64,000 nucleotides of DNA from Zestomonas insulae (lineage in GTDB: Bacteria > Pseudomonadota > Gammaproteobacteria > Pseudomonadales > Pseudomonadaceae), in assembly GCF_016901015.1 (NCBI RefSeq), contig NZ_JAFEUP010000001.1, positions 496,001 to 560,000 on the forward strand, read 5' to 3'. Position 1 is the stretch's first letter. Each line of letters opens with the position of its first letter. The position numbers and the translations under genes are program-made. A model generated the notes under the pieces. That model was given only the letters and a program-made list of their open reading frames with translations. It ran no database searches and was not told the DNA's origin. Shown here piece by piece: positions 49,744-59,078 of this stretch.

Positions 49744-51144
49744 ATGGCTCACGTCACTGAAACCACGCTACTGATCGTCGGCGGCGGCCCCGGCGGCTAC
49801 GTCGCCGCGATCCGCGCCGGCCAGCTCGGCATCCGCACCGTGCTGGTGGAAGGCGCCGCCCTCGGCGGCACCTGCCTGAACATCGGCTGCATCCCGTCCA
49901 AGGCACTGATCCACGCCGCCGAGGAATACCTCAAGGCCCGCGAATTCGCCGGCCACTCGGCGCTGGGCATCAGCGTGCAGGCGCCGAGCATCGACATCCA
50001 GCGCACCGTGGAATGGAAGGACGGCATTGTCGACCGCCTGACCACCGGCGTCGCCGCGCTGCTGAAGAAGCACGGCGTCAGCGTGGTGGAGGGCTGGGCG
50101 AAGATCGTCGACGGCAAGACCGTGGAAGTCGATCTCGCCGCGGGCGGCACGCAGCAGATCCACTGCGAACACATGCTGCTGGCCACCGGTTCGAAGTCGG
50201 TGGAGCTGCCGTTCCTGCCGGTCGGCGGCAACGTCATCTCCTCCACCGAGGCGCTGGCGCCCAAGTCGCTGCCCAAGCGCCTGGCGGTGGTCGGTGGCGG
50301 CTACATCGGCTTGGAGCTCGGCACCGCCTACCGCAAGCTGGGCGTCGAGGTCACGGTGGTGGAAGCGCAGCCGCGCATCCTGCCCAGCTACGACGAGGAG
50401 CTGACCAAGCCGGTCGCCGCCGCGCTGCGCAAACTGGGCATCGAGCTCTACCTCGGCCATAGCGTGATGGGCCTGGAACCGGGCGGCCACGGCCTGCGCG
50501 TACGCGACGACCAAGGCGCGCAGCGGGTGATCGAGACCGACCAGGTGCTGCTCGCCGTCGGCCGCCACCCCAATGCCAGCGGCTGGAACATGGAAGCCCT
50601 GCACCTGGACATGCACGGCCGCGCGGTGAAGGTCGACGCGCAGTGCCGTACCTCGATGCGCAACGTCTGGGCGATAGGCGACCTGGCCGGAGAACCGATG
50701 CTGGCGCACCGCGCCATGGCCCAGGGCGAGATGGTCGCCGAACTGATCGCCGGCAAGCGCCGCGAATTCGCGCCGACGGCGATCCCCGCGGTGTGCTTCA
50801 CCGACCCGGAAGTGGTGGTGGTCGGCCAGACCCCGGAACAGGCCAAGGCCGCCGGGCTGGACTGCATCGTGGCGAGCTTCCCGTTCGCCGCCAACGGCCG
50901 GGCGATGACTCTGGAGTCCAGCGACGGCTTCGTCCGCGTGGTGGCGCGCCGCGACAACCACCTGATCCTCGGCTGGCAGGCGGTGGGCAAGGCGGTCTCG
51001 GAGCTGTCCACGGCGTTCGTCCAGTCGCTGGAGATGAATGCCTGCCTGGAAGACATCGCCGGCACCATCCACGCCCACCCGACCCTCGGCGAAGCGGTGC
51101 AGGAAACCGCCCTGCGCGCGCTGGGGCACGCCCTGCATATCTGA
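49744..51144 (+). CDS. lpdV: Dihydrolipoamide dehydrogenase E3, LpdV
   Basis: 466 residues. FAD-binding [19 protein letters not shown], redox-active disulfide [16 protein letters not shown]-binding [12 protein letters not shown], and the C-terminal His-Glu dyad in [13 protein letters not shown]. Specific E3 for the branched-chain complex. Six bases after bkdB. Its stop is 6 bp from the convergent regulator gene. Confidence 0.96.
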   Translation: MAHVTETTLLIVGGGPGGYVAAIRAGQLGIRTVLVEGAALGGTCLNIGCIPSKALIHAAEEYLKAREFAGHSALGISVQAPSIDIQRTVEWKDGIVDRLTTGVAALLKKHGVSVVEGWAKIVDGKTVEVDLAAGGTQQIHCEHMLLATGSKSVELPFLPVGGNVISSTEALAPKSLPKRLAVVGGGYIGLELGTAYRKLGVEVTVVEAQPRILPSYDEELTKPVAAALRKLGIELYLGHSVMGLEPGGHGLRVRDDQGAQRVIETDQVLLAVGRHPNASGWNMEALHLDMHGRAVKVDAQCRTSMRNVWAIGDLAGEPMLAHRAMAQGEMVAELIAGKRREFAPTAIPAVCFTDPEVVVVGQTPEQAKAAGLDCIVASFPFAANGRAMTLESSDGFVRVVARRDNHLILGWQAVGKAVSELSTAFVQSLEMNACLEDIAGTIHAHPTLGEAVQETALRALGHALHI

Positions 51145-51150
51145 GCGCGC

Positions 51151-52161
51151 TCAGCGCCCCGCTTTGCGATACGGGGCGCGCGGCGCCGGCTCCAGCCGCG
51201 CCGGGAGCGGCAGCGCGTCCACCTCACGGGCGCCGCGGCGCAGTTCCTGCGGCGTCCGGCCGATCACCCGCAGGAAGCTCTGGCACATGCGTCCGGCATC
51301 GATGAAGCCGTTCAGCCGGGCGATCTCCTCGAACGTCTGCCGGCCGCCCTCGATCTGCGGGCGCGCCGCCTCCACGCGTAGGCGCTCGACCGCGCGCGCA
51401 GGGGTCATCCCGGTCGACGAGGCGAACGCGCGGCCGAACTGGCGCACGCTGAGGTTGGCCACTTCGGCCAGGCGCTCAACCGACAGTTTGTCGCGCAGGT
51501 GCTCGCGGGCGAAGCTCAGGGTGCTGCGGATGCGATCCGAGCCCGGGTCGCAATCCAGCAGCGAGGAGAACTGGTACTGCCCGCCCGGGCGCCGGTAATA
51601 CACCACCAGCATGCGCGCCACCGCCAGCGCCACCTGCTTGCCGAGGTCCTGCTCGATCATCGCCAGGCTCATGTCGATGCCGGCGGACATGCCTGCCGAG
51701 GTCCAGATGCCCTGGTCCTCGCTCCACATCCGGTCGCCATCGACACGCACCGCCGGGTAGCGCGCCTGCAACTGCGCCGCGTAGTACCAGTGGGTGGTCG
51801 CCGTGCGGCCGTCGAGCAGGCCGCTGGCCGCCAGCAGAAAGGCGCCGGTGCACACGCTGGCGGTGCGCCGGGTGTCGCCGACCAGGCGGCGGATCGCCGT
51901 GGCCAGCTCCATCACCCAGGCGCCCTCCGGCGGCTCGGGGGCACCGACCACCAGCAGGGTGTCGAACGCCTCGGCGCGCAACACCTCGGTGATCACCGAC
52001 AGCCCGCAGGCGCTGCGCACCTCGCCGCCGGTCATCGAGACGACGCTGAGCCGATAACCACCGGTTGAGTAGTGGCGGACGTTGGAAAACGCCTCGAGCG
52101 GCCCGCTCAGATCCAGCAGCACGAAGCCTGGGTAGACCAGAAAACCGATATGACGGTGCAT
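51151..52161 (-). CDS. GlxA-family AraC-type transcriptional regulator
   Basis: 336 residues. The N-terminal DJ-1/PfpI-like domain (MHRHIGFLVYPGFVLLDLSGPLEAFSNV; CTGAFLLAASGLLDGRTATTHW, with Cys at the elbow position) is followed by an AraC HTH (LSVERLAEVANLSVRQFGRAFASSTGMTPARAVERLRVEAA). Divergent from the SDR and cupin genes, 182 bp apart, so it plausibly controls them. Ligand unknown. ATG 52159-52161 chosen at the start of the conserved domain. Confidence 0.88.
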   Translation of the reverse strand: MHRHIGFLVYPGFVLLDLSGPLEAFSNVRHYSTGGYRLSVVSMTGGEVRSACGLSVITEVLRAEAFDTLLVVGAPEPPEGAWVMELATAIRRLVGDTRRTASVCTGAFLLAASGLLDGRTATTHWYYAAQLQARYPAVRVDGDRMWSEDQGIWTSAGMSAGIDMSLAMIEQDLGKQVALAVARMLVVYYRRPGGQYQFSSLLDCDPGSDRIRSTLSFAREHLRDKLSVERLAEVANLSVRQFGRAFASSTGMTPARAVERLRVEAARPQIEGGRQTFEEIARLNGFIDAGRMCQSFLRVIGRTPQELRRGAREVDALPLPARLEPAPRAPYRKAGR

Positions 52162-52343
52162 GGCGGAAATCCCACGATCTATGTCCTTGGCCGCAGTGGG
52201 CGCCGGACCTAACGTGACAGTCCTGCGCAGCGGCAGTGCCCAATCTGCCGCAGCCATCCGCGAGTTTAGGCCGGCGTGGCCGGTCGCTCGTCACCAACCG
52301 ACAGGTGCACCTCGCGGTGCACCCTGCACGTGGAGGTTTTTCC

Positions 52344-53099
52344 ATGAAGATTGTCGTGATTGGCGGTACCGGGCTGATCGGTACCCAGGTGTGCAACAAC
52401 CTGCGCTTGCGCGGCCACGAGGTGATCGCCGCCTCGCCGAACACCGGGGTCAACGCGGTCACCGGCGAAGGACTGCAGGAGGCGCTGCAGGGCGCCCAGG
52501 TGGTGGTCGACGTCGCCAACTCGCCGTCGTTCGAAGACGCCGCCGCCCTGGCCTTCTTCGAGAGCGCCGGGCGCAACCTGGCCGCCGCGGAGAAAGCCGC
52601 CGGGGTCAGCCATCACGTCGCGCTCTCGGTAGTCGGCACCGAGCGGATGCTGGAAAGCGGCTACTTCCGCGCCAAGATGGCCCAGGAGAAGCTGATCAAG
52701 TCCTCCGGCGTGCCCTACTCGATCCTGCGCGCCACGCAGTTCTTCGAGTTCATCGGCGCCATCGCGCAATCCGGCGCCGACGGCGAACGCATCCGCCTGT
52801 CGACGGCGGCGCTGCAGCCGATCGCCTCGGCCGACGTCGCTGCGGCCCTGGCCAAGGTCGCCGAGCAGGACCCGCACAATCGCATCACCGAAGTCGCCGG
52901 CCCCGATCGCCAGCCGCTGGTCGAGTTCGCCAGAACCTACCTGCAGCACAACGGCGACCCACGCGAGGTGATCGGCGATCCGCAGGCCGGCTACTTCGGT
53001 GCGGTCATCGACGATCGCTCACTGACTCCCGGCGACGATCCGACCCTCGGCGCGACGCACTTCGCGACCTGGCTGAAGAACGCCGCGCCGCCGCGCTGA
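52344..53099 (+). CDS. NAD(P)-binding atypical SDR (NmrA-like)
   Basis: 251 residues. Rossmann motif MKIVVIGGTGLIGTQVCNNLRLRGHEV; no classical YxxxK active site, typical of NmrA/NAD(P)H-binding proteins; ATQFFEFIGAIAQSG and the C-terminal EVAGPDRQPLVEFARTYL are characteristic of the group. GTGGAGG precedes the ATG. Likely NAD(P)H sensor or reductase. Followed 88 bp later by the cupin gene, presumably the same operon. Confidence 0.85.
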   Translation: MKIVVIGGTGLIGTQVCNNLRLRGHEVIAASPNTGVNAVTGEGLQEALQGAQVVVDVANSPSFEDAAALAFFESAGRNLAAAEKAAGVSHHVALSVVGTERMLESGYFRAKMAQEKLIKSSGVPYSILRATQFFEFIGAIAQSGADGERIRLSTAALQPIASADVAAALAKVAEQDPHNRITEVAGPDRQPLVEFARTYLQHNGDPREVIGDPQAGYFGAVIDDRSLTPGDDPTLGATHFATWLKNAAPPR

Positions 53100-53187
53100 C
53101 CCGCCGCCGCACGCCGTTGCCAGCGACCGCTGACGGCCGCGCGGCGCCGCCGATTGGCTACCGCGAACTCCCGTTGAGGACTGCCCC

Positions 53188-53598
53188 ATGCACATCGCTC
53201 CCCTGTTCGTCTCGCTTGGCCTGTTGAGCAGCGCGGCCGCCCTGGCCGCGGACAAGCCGCCCGCCGCCCCACCACCGACGGTGACGCCGGTGATGGTCCA
53301 GGCGTTGCCCGAATACCCCGGCAAGGAAGTACTAATGATCACCGTGGAGTACCCGCCCGGCGGCGCCGACCCCGTGCATCGCCACGATGCGCATGGCTTC
53401 ATCTATGTGCTCGAGGGCACCATCGTGATGGGCGTGGCCGGCGGCAAGGAGGTCACCCTGACGCCCGGACAGAGCTTCCACGAAGGCCCGCAGGACCTGC
53501 ACACGGTGGGCCGCAACGCCAGCCAGGAGAAGCCGGCCAAGTTCCTGGTGTTCCTGCTCAAGGACGCCAACAAACCGCCGGTGATTCTTGTCGACTGA
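53188..53598 (+). CDS. Exported small cupin-domain protein
   Basis: 136 residues. Signal peptide (residues 1-21, MHIAPLFVSLGLLSSAAALAA), then a single cupin barrel with metal-ligand motifs PVHRHDAHGFIYVLEG and PGQSFHEGPQDLHTV. Periplasmic or secreted. Function unknown; small cupins of this type act as quercetinase-like or binding proteins. Convergent with the DUF1329 gene. Confidence 0.85.
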   Translation: MHIAPLFVSLGLLSSAAALAADKPPAAPPPTVTPVMVQALPEYPGKEVLMITVEYPPGGADPVHRHDAHGFIYVLEGTIVMGVAGGKEVTLTPGQSFHEGPQDLHTVGRNASQEKPAKFLVFLLKDANKPPVILVD

Positions 53599-53628
53599 CG
53601 CGAAGCACCGGCCTGGCTGTGCGCGGCC

Positions 53629-54996
53629 TCAGCGGGTGCCGCGGCGGCGCAGTGCGGAGGGGCTGAAGTAGTCGTTGTCCGGCAACGGCTGGGCGAAGTC
53701 GATGCTGGTGGCTTCCTCGTTGTCGAGGTTCATCACGTCGTAGCGACGCGCCTGCAGGTCGTGGAACACATCGAGCGAAGTCCAGGTGGTCGGCAGCTCG
53801 TAGTAGTTCTTCAGGTAGGCCAGCGACACCCGCCACAGCTCGCCGCGGCCGTCGTACTGATCGACTTCGGCGGCGCCCCAGCTGTCCTCGTCGAGGAACA
53901 GCGTGCGCTTGGAATAGATGTGCCGCGCGCTGGCCTTCAGCGTGCCCTCCACCACCCAGACGCGGTGCAGCTCGTAGCGGGTGAACGCCGGGTTGAGGTG
54001 GTTCGGGGTGAGCAGCTGTTTGTAGGTCAACTCGCCGCTGGACAGCTTGTAGCTGTTGTAGGGGATGTACACCTCGCGCTTGCCGAGCAGCTTCCAGTCG
54101 TAGCGATCCGGCGCGCCGTTGTACATGTCGGTGTCGTCGGCCGTGCGCAGGCCATCGGACGAGGCGATCGGCGTGTCGTAGGCCAAGCTCGGCGCGCGAC
54201 GCACCCGGCGTTGTCCGGCGTTGTAGGCCCAGGCCTGACGCGGCTGCTGCACCTGGTCGAGGGTCTCGTGGACCAGCGCCGCGCCACCGGCCAGGCGCGC
54301 CGGGCTGCGGGTCAGGTTCATGAAGTAGAACAGCACGTTGCCCAGTTCGGCGGCGCTGCCGCCCTGGCGGTAGAACTTGAACAGCGCCTCCTGCTGCGCC
54401 ACCACCAGCGAGTAATCGCCGTTGCGCTGCACCGCGGCCTCGGCGGCGCGCCTCACGATGAAGGTGCCGCGGTAGCGGGCGATGTGGTTCCACACCGCCT
54501 CCACGCCGCTCTGCGGAATCGGGAAGGGAATGCCGCCGTAGGCGTCGGCGAAGCCGTTGCCGCCCTCCACCAGCTTGGCGCTGACCGCGTTCTTCGCGGT
54601 GTTGTCGTACACCCACTGCGGCGCCGAGGCGCTGCGCCGGCTGGGGTAGACCGGCATCTGGTAGCTGTCCGGGTAATTGTTGAACAGGGCGATCTGCCCG
54701 GGCGTGAGATTGGCCTTGTACTGCTCGAGATTGGCCTTGGTGATGGTGAACAGCGGCTGGTCCGCGGCGAACGGATCGACGTGGTGCAAGCCCGGCCGGT
54801 AGCCGGCCGGCGGCTGGGTGATGCCGCCGCTCCAGGCGGGAATGCTGCCGGCGGCGTTGCCGGCGCGTTCACCGCCCAGCGGGGTCAGTTCGCTCTGCAG
54901 GCGGGCGGCCTCCTGGGCGGAGACAGCGGCCAGGGCATGGCCACAGGTGAGGGTCAGGGCCACGGTCAGGCCGACAAGCGATCGCAAGTTGCGCAT
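53629..54996 (-). CDS. DUF1329-family exported protein
   Basis: 455 residues. Signal peptide MRNLRSLVGLTVALTLTCGHALA (about 23 residues). The rest matches the DUF1329 pattern (ERAGNAAGSIPAWSGGI near the N-terminus; NPAFTRYELHRVWVVEGTLK; RHIYSKRTLFLDEDSW; Asp/Tyr-rich). Structurally such proteins resemble LolA/LolB-type lipid carriers. ATG chosen with GGAGAG upstream. It follows the DUF1302 gene by 59 bp, the standard pairing. Confidence 0.85.
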   Translation of the reverse strand: MRNLRSLVGLTVALTLTCGHALAAVSAQEAARLQSELTPLGGERAGNAAGSIPAWSGGITQPPAGYRPGLHHVDPFAADQPLFTITKANLEQYKANLTPGQIALFNNYPDSYQMPVYPSRRSASAPQWVYDNTAKNAVSAKLVEGGNGFADAYGGIPFPIPQSGVEAVWNHIARYRGTFIVRRAAEAAVQRNGDYSLVVAQQEALFKFYRQGGSAAELGNVLFYFMNLTRSPARLAGGAALVHETLDQVQQPRQAWAYNAGQRRVRRAPSLAYDTPIASSDGLRTADDTDMYNGAPDRYDWKLLGKREVYIPYNSYKLSSGELTYKQLLTPNHLNPAFTRYELHRVWVVEGTLKASARHIYSKRTLFLDEDSWGAAEVDQYDGRGELWRVSLAYLKNYYELPTTWTSLDVFHDLQARRYDVMNLDNEEATSIDFAQPLPDNDYFSPSALRRRGTR

Positions 54997-55055
54997 GGAA
55001 ACTCTCCGGGACAATCGGGCGCCGGCCGCGCAACGGGCGGGCCGGCGCGCAGGCA

Positions 55056-57008
55056 TTAGAAGGAGTACTTGACGTTGAAACCGATGTTGTCGCGGTCGCG
55101 GGCGGCGTTTTCCTGTCCCGCGCCGGAGAACTCGGTGTACTGCAACTCGGCTTCCAGGCTGTTCAGGTAGCTGGCCTTGAGGCCCACGGTGTAGGCGCGG
55201 CGCCCGGCGATGAAGTTGCCCGACTGGTGCGAGTTGCCGGAGAAGTCTTCCTTGTAGACCCCGTACGGCGACAGGTTGACCCCGGCGAACACGTCGTTCC
55301 AGGTACCGCTGAGCAGCAGCGTGTAGCCGTAGGCATCGCGGGTCAGCTGATCGCTGCGGTCGAAGCCGGACACGTAGGCGCCGTTGGAGCGGCCCGCGTA
55401 GTGGCGTACCGAGCCGTCATAGACGGTGTAGGTCAGGCTGCTGCCGCGCACGTGCTCGGAAGCCAGTTCGGCCACCCCCATCAGGGCGTCGAAGGACAGC
55501 CGAGGGCCGAAGTTGTACAGCGTGCCCAGCGAGCTGTTGTACGCCTCGACCCGCTCGTAGTCGTGGATCTGGCCGCCCAGCGAGACCTGCTGGCCACCGA
55601 TCAGGACTGGCCGGCCACCGGCCAACGCCGCGGCCTGGGCGAGCATGTCGCCGAGCAGGTCGTTGGTGGTGGCGACGCCGATCGGCAGGTTCGGCCGGTA
55701 GGCCAGCTCACCGAACACCGAGGCATCGCCGAGCGTGGTGTTGAAGCTCAGCCCGTACATGCGAATGTCCTCGCCGTACTCGCGGCGCGCGGTCACCTGG
55801 TTGGCCAGGTCCACCGCCGCCGCGCCGTTCACCAGGCCCAGCGCCTGCGCCGCCGCAGCGTTGCCACCCCGCGCGGCGGCCACCAGCGCGTCGTAGTTCG
55901 GCGCGCCGCCCAGGCCGGCGAGCTGGTCGATGTTCAGGCCGGCGTAGCTGGAGGCAATCTCCGAGAAGATCACCGGGTCCTTGCTGTGGTAGTTGACGAA
56001 GTAGAAGCCGAACTCGGTGGCGTTCAGCTCCTCGGCGATGTAGCGGAACGCCACGCCGAACTGGCCATCGTCGCGGGCGTTGATGTCCTGGCCGATGTCG
56101 GAAACCTTGAACATGCCGCTCTGGTCGAGGTACTGGGTGCCCTGCAGACCGGCGAAATGGGTCGCCGACAGCTGCGGGTAGAGGGTTTGGAACTGCGGGT
56201 TGGCGAACCCTGCGACCCGCGTGTAGCCGGTGCTGCCGCCCTCGGCGAACAGGTCGGTTTCCGAGAAGAAGGTGCCCACCGGGTCGAGACGGGTTTCCTT
56301 CCAGTTCCACTGGTAGAAGGCGTCCATCGACAGGTTGTCGGTCAGGCCGATGTTGAAGTTCAGTGCCTCGACCGGCAGCAGGACTTCCTTGAGCTCGGCG
56401 CCGGGCAGGCGAAAGCGCGCCGAGTCGACCGGGTTGGTGGTGTTGACCCCGCCCCGGTAGAACAGCCCCTCGCCCCAGTTGAACACCTGGCGGCCCACGC
56501 GCACGGTCAGCGGCCGCTCGGCGACATCCCAGTTGCCGTACAGGTAGGCATCGAGCAGCTCCGCGTGGTGCCCGGCGGTGTCGCGGGTGCCTTGGGTGAA
56601 GCGGTCGTTCTGCGGGTAGTTCTGGCTCGGCTGCAACGGCTGGTTGTTGTCGTAGTAGTCGTTGCGCTTGTCCATGATCTGCGTGTCGTAGAACCCCGAG
56701 CCGCGCACGAAGGCCCCGTAGTTCTGGTAGGTGGCCTCAAGGTCCGAGGTGATCTTGTAGACCTCCGAGACCAGGCCCGGGCTGAAGTTGCGGTTGCCGT
56801 CATTGCTGTTGACGTCGTTGTTGCTGCCGTCCTGGGACTGCACCCGCCAGAGCCGGCCGTACGACAGGGTGGTGTCCAGCGAGCCGGTGATCTGGTTGTC
56901 AGCGAGGCTGAATTCGACCGCCTCGGACTGGGCGGCGATCATCAACGGAAAGAGGCAGGCGAACGCGGACCGGGCTGGCAGGCCAGGCGTGCGGAAGTTG
57001 AGTTGCAT
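55056..57008 (-). CDS. DUF1302-family outer-membrane beta-barrel protein
   Basis: 650 residues. N-terminal signal (about 30 residues, RSAFACLFPLMIAAQSEAVEF), then amphipathic beta strands rich in Gly, Tyr and Asp, ending in a C-terminal Phe (DRDNIGFNVKYSF) as expected for an outer-membrane barrel. DUF1302 proteins accompany DUF1329 and often lipid- or hydrophobic-compound loci. Transport function is inferred; no substrate is known. Confidence 0.85.
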   Translation of the reverse strand: MQLNFRTPGLPARSAFACLFPLMIAAQSEAVEFSLADNQITGSLDTTLSYGRLWRVQSQDGSNNDVNSNDGNRNFSPGLVSEVYKITSDLEATYQNYGAFVRGSGFYDTQIMDKRNDYYDNNQPLQPSQNYPQNDRFTQGTRDTAGHHAELLDAYLYGNWDVAERPLTVRVGRQVFNWGEGLFYRGGVNTTNPVDSARFRLPGAELKEVLLPVEALNFNIGLTDNLSMDAFYQWNWKETRLDPVGTFFSETDLFAEGGSTGYTRVAGFANPQFQTLYPQLSATHFAGLQGTQYLDQSGMFKVSDIGQDINARDDGQFGVAFRYIAEELNATEFGFYFVNYHSKDPVIFSEIASSYAGLNIDQLAGLGGAPNYDALVAAARGGNAAAAQALGLVNGAAAVDLANQVTARREYGEDIRMYGLSFNTTLGDASVFGELAYRPNLPIGVATTNDLLGDMLAQAAALAGGRPVLIGGQQVSLGGQIHDYERVEAYNSSLGTLYNFGPRLSFDALMGVAELASEHVRGSSLTYTVYDGSVRHYAGRSNGAYVSGFDRSDQLTRDAYGYTLLLSGTWNDVFAGVNLSPYGVYKEDFSGNSHQSGNFIAGRRAYTVGLKASYLNSLEAELQYTEFSGAGQENAARDRDNIGFNVKYSF

Positions 57009-57146
57009 TGAGGGTTACTCCGACAGCGAATTCTTATTGTTGGTATTGCCCAGCCAACCCAGCCCCGCTCCCCGGGCAGTGGGGGCCGCAATGCGGCAAA
57101 GGGGGCCGGTGGCTGGAAGCACTCGGTGCAGCGGTAACGCAATAAA

Positions 57147-57170
57147 CGGCCCGTCCTCCTCGCCGGGCCG
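57147..57170 (-). terminator. Terminator before the DUF1302/DUF1329 pair
   Basis: CGGCCCG pairs with CGGGCCG, followed on the minus strand by TTTATTG, 6 bp past the stop of the 185-residue membrane protein. Confidence 0.7.
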
Positions 57171-57175
57171 TGGGT

Positions 57176-57733
57176 TCAGTTGGCCGGCAGCGGCCGCCAG
57201 GGCCAGGCCCAGCGGGTGCCGCACAGTCCGGCGAACGACCAGCACAGCACGGCAGCCAGCAGCGTGAGGTGGAACAGATCCAGGCGCGCGATGCCCAGCC
57301 ACTCCCCCCGGGTGCCGACCGCCAGGCCGGCGCAGAGAAACAGCAGGCAACCGGTGCAGGCCAGGGCCCAGCGTTGCGAGCGACCGGGCCAGCCGATCGC
57401 CAGTAGCGCCAGCAGGTTGCCGAACAGCGCCGCCTGCTCGGGCAGGCCGAGCATCAGCGCGCCGAGGGCCAGCACCAGCGCCTGACGGCGCACGCCACGC
57501 ACCGCGCCGAGGGCGATCAACAGCAGGCTCAGGCGTCCGGAAACTGCGGAAAGCTGCTGGTGGGCGGTGGCGACCTGTTCCACGCCGGCGTAGTGCACGG
57601 CGCCGAGCAGCGCCGCCGCGCCGATCAGCAGGAAACCGAGCAGCCGCCAGGTCTGGCTGGCGCGCAGCGCGCCGTACGCGGCCCATAGGCAGGCCGTGCA
57701 GAGCAGCAGTTCGCAGAGCACGTTCAGCGGCAT
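57176..57733 (-). CDS. Small integral membrane protein of unknown function
   Basis: 185 residues with about six hydrophobic segments (WRLLGFLLIGAAALLGAVHYAGV, LVLALGALMLGLPEQAALFGNLLALLAIGW, WALACTGCLLFLCAGLAVG, LFHLTLLAAVLCWSFAGLC). I do not recognise the family. Its start lies one base from the stop of the sterol-desaturase-type gene, so the two are co-transcribed and may work together in the membrane. Confidence 0.75.
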   Translation of the reverse strand: MPLNVLCELLLCTACLWAAYGALRASQTWRLLGFLLIGAAALLGAVHYAGVEQVATAHQQLSAVSGRLSLLLIALGAVRGVRRQALVLALGALMLGLPEQAALFGNLLALLAIGWPGRSQRWALACTGCLLFLCAGLAVGTRGEWLGIARLDLFHLTLLAAVLCWSFAGLCGTRWAWPWRPLPAN

Positions 57734-57734
57734 C

Positions 57735-58976
57735 TCAGACCTCCGAGGCGAGCTGACGGCGCGCGCTGTCGCGCAGCAGGAACAGCAGCGCCGCCGCCAC
57801 GCCCAGCACCGGCACAACCATCCAGGTCAGCGGCAGGCCCCACTGCTGATGGGCGACGAACGCCGGCACCGCCAGCGAAGCCAGCCAGGCAAGCTGCCAG
57901 CCGCGCACACCGCGGCCGTTTTCCAGGGTCCGCCCCAGCACCCAGAACGAGCCCCACACCCAGACGGCGCCAAGCAGCTTCCAGGCCAGCGGCCAGGCAT
58001 AGGAGAAACCGATGAAGCCCAGCCCGAAGACCATCACAAGGAGCATCTGCAGCGTGCAATAGGCGGCGGTAACCGGCGAAATCTGCGGCCGATAGATGCG
58101 GAACTTGCTGATGTCGTGGGCCGGCTTCGGCGCCCGCTCCAGCGCCGCGCGCGGCCGCCAGCCGGGCGGCGAGACCCACACCCGCAGGCGATCCGTCCAG
58201 GTATCGGCGAGGCGGAAGTCGTGCCACAGGTCCTGGAACTTGTGCAGGTTGCTGCGCACGGGATCGAAGGTCTTCAGCTGCCCGTGGATGCCATAGATGA
58301 TCGGTTCCTCATGCTCCGGTCGCTCGGTGGCGTAGCTGCCGAACAGGTGGTCCCAGAGCATCAGCACGCCACCGTAGTTGCGGTCCACGCAGTATTCGTT
58401 CTGGCCGTGATGCACACGATGGTTGGACGGCGACGCGAAGCAGTGGTCGAACCAGCCGAGCCGGCCGATGTGGCGGGTGTGAATCCAGAACTGGTAGCCG
58501 AGCACCACCGCGCCGCTGACGATGAACACGCTCGGCGGCACGCCGAGCAGCGCCAACGGCCAGTAGAACATCCAGTTGGTGAGGAAGCCGGTGCTGGTCT
58601 GGCGCATCGCCGTCGAGTAGTTGAACTCCTCGCTGGAGTGGTGAACCACGTGGGAGGCCCACATCAGGTTCACCTCGTGGCCCATCCGGTGGTGCCAGTA
58701 GTAGCAGAAGTCGTAGCCCATCAGGCCGATCACCCACACCCACCAGACCGAAGCCGACAGGTCGAAGAACGCCAGGTGCTCGTAGGCCAGCAGGTAGATA
58801 CCGAGGTTGAGGAATTTGACGAAGACGTTGAACACCTGGCCGCTGAGGCCGAGCGAGATGCTCGACAGCGAGTCGCTCAGGGCGAAGGTCTGCCGACGCC
58901 GCCATCCGCTCCAGGCCAGTTCGAGCAATAGCAACAGGATGAAAATGGGGATGGCGTAGACGATGGCATTGGGCAT
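57735..58976 (-). CDS. Sterol desaturase/fatty acid hydroxylase-family membrane enzyme
   Basis: 413 residues. Three histidine clusters characteristic of the diiron membrane hydroxylases: HHRMGH, HVVHH and HRVHHG, within a four-helix N-terminal half. The C-terminal 130 residues add further transmembrane helices (LQMLLVMVFGLGFIGFSYAWPLAW and others), as in alkylglycerol monooxygenase-like members. Likely hydroxylates or cleaves a lipid; substrate unknown. Confidence 0.9.
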   Translation of the reverse strand: MPNAIVYAIPIFILLLLLELAWSGWRRRQTFALSDSLSSISLGLSGQVFNVFVKFLNLGIYLLAYEHLAFFDLSASVWWVWVIGLMGYDFCYYWHHRMGHEVNLMWASHVVHHSSEEFNYSTAMRQTSTGFLTNWMFYWPLALLGVPPSVFIVSGAVVLGYQFWIHTRHIGRLGWFDHCFASPSNHRVHHGQNEYCVDRNYGGVLMLWDHLFGSYATERPEHEEPIIYGIHGQLKTFDPVRSNLHKFQDLWHDFRLADTWTDRLRVWVSPPGWRPRAALERAPKPAHDISKFRIYRPQISPVTAAYCTLQMLLVMVFGLGFIGFSYAWPLAWKLLGAVWVWGSFWVLGRTLENGRGVRGWQLAWLASLAVPAFVAHQQWGLPLTWMVVPVLGVAAALLFLLRDSARRQLASEV

Positions 58977-59078
58977 GTAGCAGCTCCTCTTTTTGTTGTC
59001 AGGAGGCTACTTTTCCCCGCCGCAGGCGGCGTGCTGTTTGGCGCCACACTTGGTGCGGCATGGCGCCAATCTGGCGTG